DNA of 64,000 nucleotides. It comes from Hormiphora californensis. Taxonomy: Eukaryota > Ctenophora > Tentaculata > Cydippida > Pleurobrachiidae. Made by a program: the position numbers and the translations under genes. The first letter of the stretch is position 1, and each line of letters opens with the position of its first letter. Positions 53,488 through 63,152 of this stretch are shown in pieces. Location: positions 7,905,298 through 7,969,297 of the forward strand of contig CM035353.1 in the NCBI GenBank assembly GCA_020137815.1. The letters run 5' to 3'. The notes beneath the pieces are model-generated. The model did not search any database, was not told the origin of the DNA, and was given only the letters and a program-made list of their open reading frames with translations.

Positions 53488-53872
53488 GTGAGTCATGGAT
53501 CTGCACATGTTGCTGAGTGTCCCCTCTTTACCCCCTGACTCTCTCAGTTCTAACTTTGTGCACGTATTGCAATTCAATTCTAAGGATGGTTTGAGGAACT
53601 CAAATGATAACAAGTTGCCACACGATGAAACTTGTAAACACGATGATTAAGTTAAAATATATTTTACGAAATTTATCTTTGCTACCAGTAACATTCTAAA
53701 CATCAGCTACTACATAGCTCGTAGTCTTTTTCGGAGAGTCACCTAGCTATAAAACATATTGCGGAGTTAATCTAGCGAACACGGAAGGTTGATCAATAGG
53801 AATAATAGACCGAGATGGAGAGCAGTTATATGGGAAATAGCACGTGGGTATAATTATCACGTGCAAACTATA

Positions 53873-54208
53873 ATAATAGAGCTTGGATCATCATCACACA
53901 CGGCCTAGAGCTTGTTAACCGTGAGATGTAATATTAGTGGGGGAACGTGGCGCCATCTGCTCCAGAATGAGAGAGAGAAAGCAATGGGAATGCGACCACT
54001 TGTAGAATAAGGATCTAGGCTCCATGGAGATTATGGAGGCCCCATAATCTCCATGGAGCCTAGATCCTTATTCTACACGTGGTCGCATTCAAAGTATTGC
54101 TTTCTCTCTCTCATTCTGGAGCAGATGGCGCCACGTTCCCCCACTAATATTACATCTCACGGTCAACAAGCTCTAGGCCGTGTGTGATGATGATCCAAGC
54201 TCTATTAT
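53873..54208. mobile_element. 336-bp intronic foldback
   Basis: Arms of about 160 bp (from ATAATAGAGCTTGGATCATC inward, complement ending at 54208) meet around 54030 at CCATAATCTCCATGG-type sequence. Arms are nearly identical apart from a small length difference near 'gcaatg..aatgcgacc'. No clear TSD. No protein. Confidence 0.85.
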
Positions 54209-54394
54209 AATGAGGCCTGCCTCATATTTATTTTTATAATACAGCGGCATCCTCACTTAGCAGAAGGAAATAGATGACCCATGAATCGCGTGGTGATCCT
54301 GGTATAAGAGTGTCTGCACTGCACTTGTCCAACACACAGCATGATTCTTCATGGGAGAGAGTCTTCTGACCCTGCATGGCATGTCCTGCACAGT

Positions 54395-55426
54395 TCACAT
54401 GTGCCAATGGGCGGAGCTAATTCCTGCCTTAGAAGCTGACCCTGACTTGAAGATTCTGCTCATTTTGATGAGTCTTATTGAGGTTCGTGTGCTGGCATTT
54501 CTTGAAATTAATATGAGAGGGTTAAGGGTACTGGTTACTATGGGAACAAATCCGTACACAATATCATGTATATTGAGTTGCCATGGTGACACGTGAACTA
54601 GTACAATGAGGGACACTGATGTAACATAGGGTATATTCATCAGCAGGATGGTGACTCCTGCCCTCCTGCTGTGTACCCCTGATCCCGGGTCCTCCCCCTC
54701 TCCGGGGCTCCTTGTATATAGGTACACCACGGTGCCTAGGGAGAACATCACACCAAGGAGGCAGTGAACCACATTGACCCACAAGCAGATGTCACACAGG
54801 AGGTTAAATAGAGGAGTAAAGGATTCATCAATGTGACGGATCATCAGAGTTGGGATGTTATTTGCTGTCATGAAGGTGGTGTAGGTGAAGAAGTAAGCTA
54901 CTATCCACCGCTTCTGTATCTTTATAAAGGGGATGATGATCTTTAGAAACCGTGTTGCTGCCAGGAGAGTGGTAGCACACTGAGAATAACATCCCATAGT
55001 GCACCCAAATACACGTGCAAACTCCAGTGAGATGTTATTTGCACTCGGCACTATGTCATCCCGTACCATAGCAGTAAAGTAGATCAGGGGGGCTACGAGG
55101 CAGGTCAGGAAGTCCGATATGGAGAGGGATTTGAAGAGGAATGAGGTGGCCCCATGACTGGGACCCCTCAGGTGGTGAAGAAACAGGACAGGGTTGAGGA
55201 TGGTGGCTGTTATAAAGCAGAAGAGAATTATGGTTGCTAGGGAATGGTTGATGACAACATCCAGAGTGGTCAGGGTGGCATTAACTGTAGCATTGGTTTC
55301 ATACAACACCTGAACAGTTATACGATTAGTAGTTGCTGGAACAGCTGTATTAATATTGGTGGTGTGATATTGTACGTGTGAATCTGAATTACTAGACAAC
55401 AACATCTGTAGCGTTGTTTTGTTCAA
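54395..55426 (-). CDS. Rhodopsin-like 7TM receptor, nested and intact
   Basis: 343 residues in one exon. Extracellular N-terminus with several N-glycosylation sequons (NKT, NAT). Seven hydrophobic segments at about 62-86, 93-119, 136-160, 173-197, 205-237, 257-279 and 288-308. Class A-like features: LSISDF in TM2 (LxxxD), ATRFLK at the end of TM3 in place of DRY, and NPLIL in TM7 (NPxxY-like, Tyr replaced). The ligand is unknown; orphan receptors of this kind form expanded families in invertebrates. It lies antisense within the anoctamin intron between 53487 and 57791. Confidence 0.85.
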   Translation of the reverse strand: MNKTTLQMLLSSNSDSHVQYHTTNINTAVPATTNRITVQVLYETNATVNATLTTLDVVINHSLATIILFCFITATILNPVLFLHHLRGPSHGATSFLFKSLSISDFLTCLVAPLIYFTAMVRDDIVPSANNISLEFARVFGCTMGCYSQCATTLLAATRFLKIIIPFIKIQKRWIVAYFFTYTTFMTANNIPTLMIRHIDESFTPLFNLLCDICLWVNVVHCLLGVMFSLGTVVYLYTRSPGEGEDPGSGVHSRRAGVTILLMNIPYVTSVSLIVLVHVSPWQLNIHDIVYGFVPIVTSTLNPLILISRNASTRTSIRLIKMSRIFKSGSASKAGISSAHWHM

Positions 55427-55592
55427 ACAGTCTAACTTGGCAACTGAACTGTACCTGATCTTCAGCGTGTAGGAGTTTCCAGAATATCAACATTATATTA
55501 ACTGCTGCACTGCAGGGTATAATAATGCTAGTACTGGAGATGAGAGAGTTAGGATTATTCAAGAAGATCTGATTTTGATAGCGAATGACAGT

Positions 55593-56999
55593 CACGGCGT
55601 GCCCGAGGGTAGTTTAACATTTGTTTGAGTGCACACCTCCAATTCCGGTTGTAACTGGTCGGGAAGACCTCCCTGAAGGTCGTGGCGGTGCGGGAAAAAT
55701 AGGGTAGACCTGCTGCGGCTTCAGAAAATTGAGAAAAAGATAGCTATCTTTTTTTTCACTTTGAAAATAAGACGTTTTTTATTAAAAGATCCTTGATCAG
55801 TGAGATACGGTTGTCCCCCACCTATTTTTTGACGTAGAATCGAATGCCGTTGAAGTCAAATCTCTAAAATGTTGGCAAAATGGAGAAAATCACGTTTTTA
55901 GGTGTTTTTAGGTGAAAAAAGCGTTCAAACTGGTAGTAGATGATGGGATAGAGTCCCAAAAATATCATAAATCGATTTTTTGGGTCTTTTTCGCCCTAGG
56001 AACAGAGTTTCACGAAAATCTGGTACAACGCCTATTCTCCGTTTGCTTTCAAAGAAGCTGAATATTGCTCTAATTTAGCCAATTTTGAAGAAAAGGCGTC
56101 CAAAATGATACCATTTGACAGGATAGAGTCCCAAAAACGTGAAAATCATCAATTTTAGGCATTTTATACCCTAGAAACAAATGGACATGGTGGTCGAATG
56201 ATATTTTTTATCTCGGTAGGCCTCTGAAGTATGTGGAAATAGCCACAATGTAGAGATTGTGGTAAATTAATGTGAATAAACGTTTACCAAACCCACTTTA
56301 GTGGGCTTCTGGATTATGCAAGAGCCACTCTTCAACTTAGCAGGTGCTAAAGTGGGTTTGGTAAACGTTTATTCACATTAATTTACCACAATCTCTACAT
56401 TGTGGCTATTTCCACATACTTCAGAGGCCTACCGAGATAAAAAATATCATTCGACCACCATGTCCATTTGTTTCTAGGGTATAAAATGCCTAAAATTGAT
56501 GATTTTCACGTTTTTGGGACTCTATCCTGTCAACTGGTATCATTTTGGACGCCTTTTCTTCAAAATTGGCTAAATTAGAGCAATATTCAGCTTCTTTGAA
56601 AGCAAACGGAGAATAGGCGTTGTACCAGATTTTCATGAAACTCTGTTCCTCTGTTCCTAGGGCGAAAAAGACCCAAAAATCGATTTATGATATTTTTGGG
56701 ACTCTATCCCATCATCTACTACCAGTTTGAACGCTTTTTTCAACGGCATTCGATTCTACGTCAAAAAATAGGTGGGGACAACCGTATCTCACTGATCAAG
56801 GATCTTTTAATAAAAAACGTCTTATTTTCAAAGTGAAAAAAAAGATAGCTATCTTTTTCTCAATTTTCTGAAGCCGCAGCAGGTCTACCCTATTTTTCCC
56901 GCACCGCCACGACCTTCAGGGAGGTCTTCCCGACCAGTTACAACCGGAATTGGAGGTGTGCACTCAAACAAATGTTAAACTACCCTCGGGCACGCCGTG
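55593..56999. mobile_element. Long foldback element, family F1, copy 2
   Basis: Ends CACGGCGTGCCCGAGGGTAG and its exact complement, flanked by CAGT at 55589-55592 and 57000-57003 (4-bp target duplication). The arms of about 690 bp are nearly identical and meet near 56310. The right arm lacks about 60 bp present on the left (around 55868-55930 versus 56744). It shares terminal and internal blocks with 4585-5903. Non-coding; transcription of the intron would give a very long double-stranded RNA stem. Confidence 0.9.
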
Positions 57000-57172
57000 C
57001 AGTATTGTTAAATATCACAACTTTAGTATAAAACTCGCATGTATACAGCTGCATCGAGTGAGAGAGAGGGGGAGGCATGGGCAGCAAAAATATTTAGATG
57101 CGCTTTAACAGATGTTTTTAGGTGTCGATATATGTTATATGATATGTTGAACACTTGGATGTTAAAAATATA

Positions 57173-57258
57173 GTCGGACTCCGATTTACCAGAACCCCGA
57201 TGGATTTACCAGGCAAAATCTATTCCACCGAACTATCCCGGTAAATCGGGCTCTGACT
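57173..57258. mobile_element. Small pogo-like MITE, degenerate
   Basis: 'agtcggactccgatttacc' and 'ggtaaatcgggctctgact' form inverted ends of the same type as the element at 57947-58118. Flanked by TA-containing sequence. Confidence 0.65.
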
Positions 57259-57790
57259 GAATATAAGCAGTAGAGGCACGGTTAACATAATAACTATATG
57301 AACTATTTGCTATTGGACTAAAAGAAATGGAATTCGAAACTCATGAGAAATATTTGGCATAGAATTAGAAAGATCTAGGCCATTCCATCCATAACATTTG
57401 ACTCAAACATTGTCATTAGTCGCCATGTAATATTACTAGGCTCTCTTTGTCTAAATCACGTCTAAATAGCTGAGAGCAGTTGGTGTGTTTCAAAATACAT
57501 ACAGCACCCAGCCTCTGATCAGGAGGGTTGGAGACTCCAGACCTCTAGTTTAGTAGAGAAGACTGGGAATACATGTGAGAATACTGTTTCGGTACTTTGC
57601 CTTACTCGCTGAGCTGGATTGCGGATGATGATATAATTCTAATGCCCACAAAATGTCGTTTTGCTCTAAAACTCATCTTCTTTTTTAGTAAACTAGTAAG
57701 CTCTTAATTAAAACCCACTAATTACACACGCGTGTGCCTTCCCTTCCCCTTCTGGATACTCCCTCTAATTCTACCCTTTATTTCCCTCAG

Positions 57791-57939
57791 TACTACGCCA
57801 AGTTCGCTGTCTACATGACTGAGTGGGAGAACTACAAGACCCAGTTGGAATACGAGAATAACCTGACTATCAGGAGATATGTGTTTGAGGTGTTCAACTT
57901 CTACAGCTCCCTCGTTTACATTGGGTTCTTCAAGGGAAA
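57791..57939 (+). CDS. Anoctamin exon g (TM4-TM5)
   Basis: YYAKFAVYMTEWENYKTQLE, YENNLTIRRYVFEVFNFYSS, LVYIGFFKGK. This is the diagnostic TMEM16 stretch 'L...EN.RT..EYE.SLT.K.F.F.FVN.YSS.FYIAFF.G'. Acceptor tttccctcag, donor AAA|gtatgt. A MITE starts 7 bp after the donor. Confidence 0.95.
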
Positions 57940-57946
57940 GTATGTA

Positions 57947-58118
57947 CAGTCGGACCCCGATTTAACGGCCCCCGATTTAGCGGCACCCCGATTTAACGGC
58001 AGCATAATCTTCCCCCGATATAGGAAATTAACAGTATTTGACCCCGATTTAGCGGACACCCCGATTTAACGGACAAAACCCTTTCCCCCGAGTGTGCCGT
58101 TAAATCGGGGTCCGACTG
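57947..58118. mobile_element. 172-bp pogo/Tigger-type MITE next to a donor site
   Basis: Ends CAGTCGGACCCCGATTTA and the complement TAAATCGGGGTCCGACTG. TA on both sides (57945-57946 and 58119-58120) is the duplication expected of Tc1/mariner/pogo elements. 'ccccgattta' is repeated internally. The donor gtatgta of exon g is intact just before it. Confidence 0.88.
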
Positions 58119-58501
58119 TACTATGTGCAATAAAGAGCTCTGTTATAATACTCAACGTAGGAGAATAGAGATCTAGAAGTGCCAATGGTATAATAATTTT
58201 CCAGCGAAAAGATCGTAATTATGGAAAATGAATAATTATCTTTTCTAAAATCGGAATGAGTTCACAAAGGAAACTTTATCTGGTAACTATCCACGTTAAA
58301 TTTCTCCCTCCATTATTATTATATTCTGTTGCACATGCTGTACAGGCTGTGTGCCAAGGTATATGCACATGCTGGGAACCGGGGGTAAATTTCAGATGCG
58401 AAATGGCCGATATTTAGTCTTAGGAAAGTTATTGGTTAATTTTGTAAGAGTTGCTCAATATATATAATGACCTTATTCATAATTCTCCCCTGCCCCCTGG
58501 T
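58119..58501. other. Intron, no other feature
   Basis: AT-rich intronic sequence between the MITE and the 41-bp array. Confidence 0.6.
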
Positions 58502-59192
58502 CAGGTTAGTAGTAATGGTTACCCCGGTAACCACCTACTCCCTCTCTCAGGTTCAATGGTTACCCTGGTAACCACCCACTCCCACTCTCAGGTTCAATGG
58601 TTACCCTGGTAACCACCCACTCCCCCTCCCAGGTTCAATGGTTACCCTGGTAACCACCCACTCCCCCTCTCAGGTTCAATGGTTACCCTGGTAACCACCC
58701 ACTCCCACTCTCAGGTTCAATGATTACCCTGGTAACCACCCACTCCTCCTCTCAGGTTCAATGGTTACCCTGGTAACCACCCACTCCCCATCTCAGGTTC
58801 AATGGTTACCCTGGTAACCACCCACTCCCCCTCTCAGGTTAAATGGTTACCCTGGTAACCACCCACTCCTCCTCTCAGGGTCAATGGTTACCCTGGTAAC
58901 CACCCACTCCCCCTCTCAGATTCAACGGTTACCCTGGTAACCACCCACTCCCCCTCTCAGGTTAAATGATTACCCTGGTAACCACCCACTCCCCCTCTCA
59001 GATTCAATGGTTACCCTGGTAACCATCCACTCCCCCTCTCAGATTCAACGGTTACCCTGGTAACCACCCACTCCCCCTCTCAGGTTCAATGGTTACCCTG
59101 GTAACCACCCGCTCCTCCTCTCAGGTTCAATGGTTACCCTGGTAACCACCCACTCCTCCTCTCAGGGTCAATGGTTACCCTGGTAACCAGGG
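58502..59192 (+). repeat. 41-bp splice-junction array, block 1 (17 units)
   Basis: Each unit is 'ccactccccctctcag' + 'gttcaatggttaccctgg' + 'taaccac': a pyrimidine tract, an AG, then the first codons of exon h (FNGYPGNHP). The palindrome GGTTACCCTGGTAACC in every unit fits the X-box half-site pattern bound by RFX proteins. Units vary slightly ([a/g]ttcaa[t/c]gg, cctcct/cccct). An order of about eight variants recurs in block 2. Confidence 0.93.
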
Positions 59193-60585
59193 ATGGGAAT
59201 GGTTATGGGATGTGTATAGTGGAGGCTCTTGCGGTGTTTTCCGCGCCGTGGGGGCTTCTGCTTGTGTCGTTGCTGGTAACTTCCACCTCTCACATAACAA
59301 GTCCGATTCAGTCCACCTCCGCGTGGTCCATCCTGGTAACGTCAATCTGTTAAGGGAGAGAGAGAGTGGGTGAGCGAGTTAGAGAGAGTTCTGAGAGAGT
59401 GACGGCTAAATGACTACGGACGTCCAGACAACTTCTGGATATTTTCAATTCTGACTCACGTCAACCCCGCTATATACAGCACCCCCTGAGGGCTCTGCCC
59501 GTCGACCCGGCTGCTGTCGCCTGCAAAACAGCTCTCTTGCCCATGGCAGAGATAAACCCAGTAATAACCAAGTAGGGGCTGGTCGCCCCTGGGGAACCCC
59601 TGCCCAAATTTGCACCTAAAAACCTCTGCCTATTTAACCCCCACACCCTATTTGTTCCAAAAAACAGATCTAGTCACAAAATAACTTACCCTACCACTAC
59701 TTCAAACGTAACGCGCGAAAACGCCATGGTGAACAAAGTCCGACCCAGGCCGAACAACCTGCGCGCACAGTTCCAAGCCCAAGTTCTAGACTCCTCAGAC
59801 ACACCCTACCCCCCCCCCCCCCCCCCCCCCCATAATCCCAAGCTCCGCACATGCGTGATCTCCGCACCTACAACAAATGACAAATCACCGAGCTTCAGAC
59901 ACGCACACCCCAAAACAAGGCAAGTGACAAACCTACAAATCTGAAAGACCCTTTAGTAGTCAGGGAAAAGCCCATTACAGTTTGGGACACTTAAACAATG
60001 GTATCCTTATTCAAATAGCAGACACGCTTACACTGAGACCCCTCGCATTAATTACGCGAAGCCTTGAGTGAACTGATACTGGTCAAATGCACTCAGGGAC
60101 AACCATAGACGTTGTTTTACAGCAACTAATCTATAACCTGGCCACCCGGCGATGGCAACATCGCCTGACCGGACCCTTGGGTCGTACTTGTGAATACATT
60201 ACTAGCTAGCTTAGACTACAAGACCCCTGGTGTAAAGATAAGCATTTAATCCCTTGATAGGTAATCAATGATATCCGGCAAATCACCTACTTCCACAGTT
60301 GTCGTGACAGTGGTAACCAAAGACCATCCAATTGGAAGGTAAGTCCCATCACATGTCTGCGGGGAAAGATTTCTCCGTGCCAAACCCGACACAGACTCGC
60401 ATGCTCCTTTTGCGGTACCACAAAGAGACTGCTGGGAAACCAGTGGAATCTAAGTGGAATCATACCGACAGTGACCCTGCGTGTGGGGGTCATCTGGCAA
60501 GAAGTGAGGTCAGTAACGGGCCGGCTGAGGGGTCATCAATAACCTCAGCATGGGGTGGAACGACGGGAGGTACCGAACACACACA
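59193..60585. other. Unidentified insertion splitting the array
   Basis: About 1.4 kb between the two array blocks. Contains a GA-rich tract (about 59350-59395), a long C-run (59810-59830) and a (CA)n tract ending at 60585. Short open frames (59171-59353, 59726-59944, 60332-60682) show no domain. Whether it is a transposon is unclear: no inverted ends or duplications were found. Confidence 0.5.
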
Positions 60586-61195
60586 CACACACCCTGGTAA
60601 CCACCCACTCCCCCTCTCAGGTTCAATGGTTACCCTGGTAACCACCCACTCCCCCTCCCAGGTTCAATGGTTACCCTGGTAACCGCCCACTCCCCCTCTC
60701 AGGTTAAATGGTTACCCTGGTAACCACCCACTCCTCCTCTCAGGGTCAATGGTTACCCTGGTAACCACCCACTCCCCCTCTCAGATTCAACAGTTACCCT
60801 GGTAACCACCCACTCCCCCTCTCAGGTTAAATGATTACCCTGGTAACCACCCACTCCCCCTCTCAGATTCAATGGTTACCCTGGTAACCACCCACTCCCC
60901 CTCTCAGATTCAACGGTTACCCTGGTAACCACCCACTCCCCCTCTCAGGTTCAATGGTTACCCTGGTAACCACCCGCTCCTCCTCTCAGGTTCAATGGTT
61001 ACCCTGGTAACCACCCACTCTCAGGTTCAATGGTTAGTGGTTACCCTGGTAACCACCCACTCCCCTTCTCAGGTTCAATGGTTACCCTGGTAACCACCCA
61101 CTGCCCCTCTCAGGTTCAATGGTTACCCTGGTAACCACCCACTCCTCCTCTCAGGTTCAATGGTTACCCTGGTAACCACCCACTCCCCCTCTCAG
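60586..61195 (+). repeat. 41-bp splice-junction array, block 2 (about 15-16 units)
   Basis: Same unit as block 1, running straight into the genuine exon h. The series of variants at about 60700-61000 (gttaaat, ggtcaat, attcaac, gttaaatgat, attcaat, attcaac) repeats the order at about 58838-59140, so a multi-unit block was duplicated. One unit near 61013-61050 has a short rearrangement. Confidence 0.93.
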
Positions 61196-61384
61196 ATTCA
61201 ATGGTTACCCTGGTAACCACCCGCTGGTGTTCGGGGTCAAGATGGAGGATTGTCCCCCGGGAGGGTGTATCTCAGAGCTAGCAACACAGATGGCAATTAT
61301 CCTGGCAGGGAAACAGTTCATATTCACCTTCTCTCAATTCGTTATTCCAATAATCTTCAGCAATAAGGGGAGCTGCTGGAATAG
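61196..61384 (+). CDS. Anoctamin exon h
   Basis: FNGYPGNHPLVFGVKMEDCP, PGGCISELATQMAIILAGKQ, then FSQFVIPIIF. It equals TMEM16 'F.GYPG.......EECDPGGCL.ELT.QL.IIM.GKQ', with the conserved DPGGC region (here CPPGGC). The acceptor is the last ctctcag of the array; the donor is AATAG|gtacgt. The first base (A) completes a Lys codon with AA from exon g; G in other units would do the same. Confidence 0.95.
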
Positions 61385-61881
61385 GTACGTACTGGCAGAG
61401 CTGCAATTAACAGTATTGCAATATGCTAATATATTATGATAATATTATCACGAGAAACTAATGAGCTGTATATAAATGAGATACTATTCTTTAACAGCAC
61501 TGAGGTGTTAGTATACCAAGAATCATGCCGCTACGTGAGGGAGGGGGGACGAGGGAGTTAGAGGGATCTATGCGTTAGGGAGTAAAGCGAGGGAGAGAGA
61601 GAGAGAGATGAGAGGATGAGAGAGAGACTGATATTAGAGAGAGAAAGAGCTAGATAGTGTGATCACTGATCTCAGATCTTAACTCTAAGCGTCAGTGCCC
61701 AGCTGCAGCTAATTGCGCATAGTTCACATGGTGGTCATTGTCTAGTTCAGGCTATCGTGCACAGTCATTACCCCACCTCCCCTGACCCCTGTTTGATCCC
61801 TGCTGCAGTCCTGCACATCTGAATAACATTATCTTTATTGGAGCTCAATTTAGCTAATCACTATACTTCCATTATCTGCAG
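61385..61881. other. Intron with GA microsatellite
   Basis: (GA)n at about 61590-61650. Otherwise unremarkable. Confidence 0.6.
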
Positions 61882-62014
61882 GTGTCGTACTAAAGTTGAG
61901 GAGGGAGAGGGAGCAGGGAGTAAGAAGAAGCTGAACAAGACACCATGGGAGAGGGACTATGTGTTGGCTGAGACACGGGATGTATTTGCAGAGTACCTTG
62001 AGATGGTCATCCAG
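61882..62014 (+). CDS. Anoctamin exon i
   Basis: CRTKVEEGEGAGSKKKLNKT, PWERDYVLAETRDVFAEYLE, MVIQ. It matches TMEM16 'PWE.DY.L......LF.EYLEMV.Q', where Glu residues of this helix belong to the Ca2+ site region. Acceptor tatctgcag, donor CAG|gtagga. Confidence 0.94.
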
Positions 62015-62339
62015 GTAGGAATCAAGTCCCTCCACCCAGCACCCCCCTGGCCCGTTATAGTAACAACCCTAACAACAACATCTACTGTGTGAATAGTTGC
62101 AGGATATATCAAATAAATGCGATACATTATCATTTATCAAACTTAGACCGAGTATTATAACAGGATCTAATAGTAGTGAAATGTAGCCTCATGAAATGTA
62201 GGGTATCTGATGTTAGGTACTAGGACAATGAGTTGTCCGTGGTCACATCTGAACAATTAGTTAATAATCACACTCCCAGACTCTTTCGGTTAACCTCCCC
62301 CTATAGCTAGTATAGCTAACAACTAATACACTACCCCAG

Positions 62340-62484
62340 TACGGGTTTGTCACAATATTTGTTGCCGCGTTCCCCCTGGCTCCCTTGTTAGCACTGGTTA
62401 ATAACCTACTGGAGACAAGGCTAGATGCCTTCAAATTCGTGGCTCAACTACGCAGGCCAACAGGCCTCAAGTGTAAAGATATTG
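62340..62484 (+). CDS. Anoctamin exon j (Ca2+-site helix)
   Basis: [40 protein letters not shown], then CKDIG. Almost identical in pattern to TMEM16 'YGFVT.FVA.FPLAPL.AL.NN..E.R.DA.KF....RRP...R..DIG'. The Asn and Glu (NN..E) are Ca2+ ligands in the family. Acceptor ctaccccag, donor G|gtaagt. Confidence 0.96.
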
Positions 62485-62712
62485 GTAAGTATAAATAGAG
62501 GATAATTGTTATTCAAGGTATTCAACACACACATCTTTCTAATGCTATTGATTATGTCTCTATCCCTCTCTCTCTCTCTCATCGCTTATCTACATGTGTT
62601 TACATCTATAAGCTATTATAATATTCAACTGGTCAACTGCTCCAGCCATGTCTACCTCTCTCTCTCTCTCTCTGGTGTCCTAATCTCCTGTCTACCTCTC
62701 CCTCTCTCCCTC

Positions 62713-62846
62713 TGGTGTCCTAATCTCCAACCCCCCCAGGTATCTGGTACAATATTCTATCAGCTGTCTATACCTCTCCCCTCTGCAGTGTCCTAATCTC
62801 CAACTCCCCCAGGTATCTGGTACAATATTCTATCAGCTGTCGGTAA
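62713..62846 (+). repeat. Tandem duplication of another anoctamin acceptor junction
   Basis: 'gtcctaatctccaac' + C-tract + 'ag' + the first ~38 bases of exon k (gtatctggtacaatattc...) occur at about 62715-62769 and again at 62789-62846. The first copy diverges after 'cagctgtc' and lacks the rest of the exon. A still earlier 'tggtgtcctaatctcc' is at about 62672. Confidence 0.9.
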
Positions 62847-62922
62847 AATAGCGATAGTATGCAATGCCGGTATAATCGCTTTCTCCTCCGACTTCCTGCC
62901 TATGATGCTCTACGCGTTTGAA
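62813..62922 (+). CDS. Anoctamin exon k
   Basis: IWYNILSAVGKIAIVCNAGI, IAFSSDFLPMMLYAFE: TMEM16 'GIW..IL..IG..AVI.NA.IIAFTSDF.P...Y'. Acceptor ctcccccag (second of two copies), donor GAA|gtaagt. Confidence 0.95.
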
Positions 62923-63042
62923 GTAAGTTTGAACAAAACATCATATTATTATGATATCTATCTCAAATAATACAAATGAATCTCTTATTAAATTTGTTGG
63001 TCCCCGGCCTGTCCCTATGCAAATCCCCTATACTCTCCTCAG

Positions 63043-63152
63043 AACGCAGACCGCTACAAGGCAATGGGGATAGATGAGAGGTTGTATGGGTATGTGAACT
63101 TCTCTCTGGCCTATGCATCACCACAGATGACGGGGCTCAACATAACGTGCAG
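63043..63152 (+). CDS. Anoctamin exon l (last in window)
   Basis: Encodes NADRYKAMGIDERLYGYVNF, SLAYASPQMTGLNITC. GYVN.SL is the conserved TMEM16 motif before the last extracellular loop. Acceptor ctctcctcag, donor CAG|gtatgt. It ends with two bases of a split codon, so the gene continues right of the window. Confidence 0.92.

Noticed and set aside
60332-60682. 116-codon frame reading into the 41-bp array
   Set aside because: Its C-terminal half is the array read through; the N-terminal half has no domain and no splice context.
62506-62796. 96-codon Leu/Ser-rich frame
   Set aside because: Intronic CT-rich sequence overlapping the duplicated acceptor of exon k.
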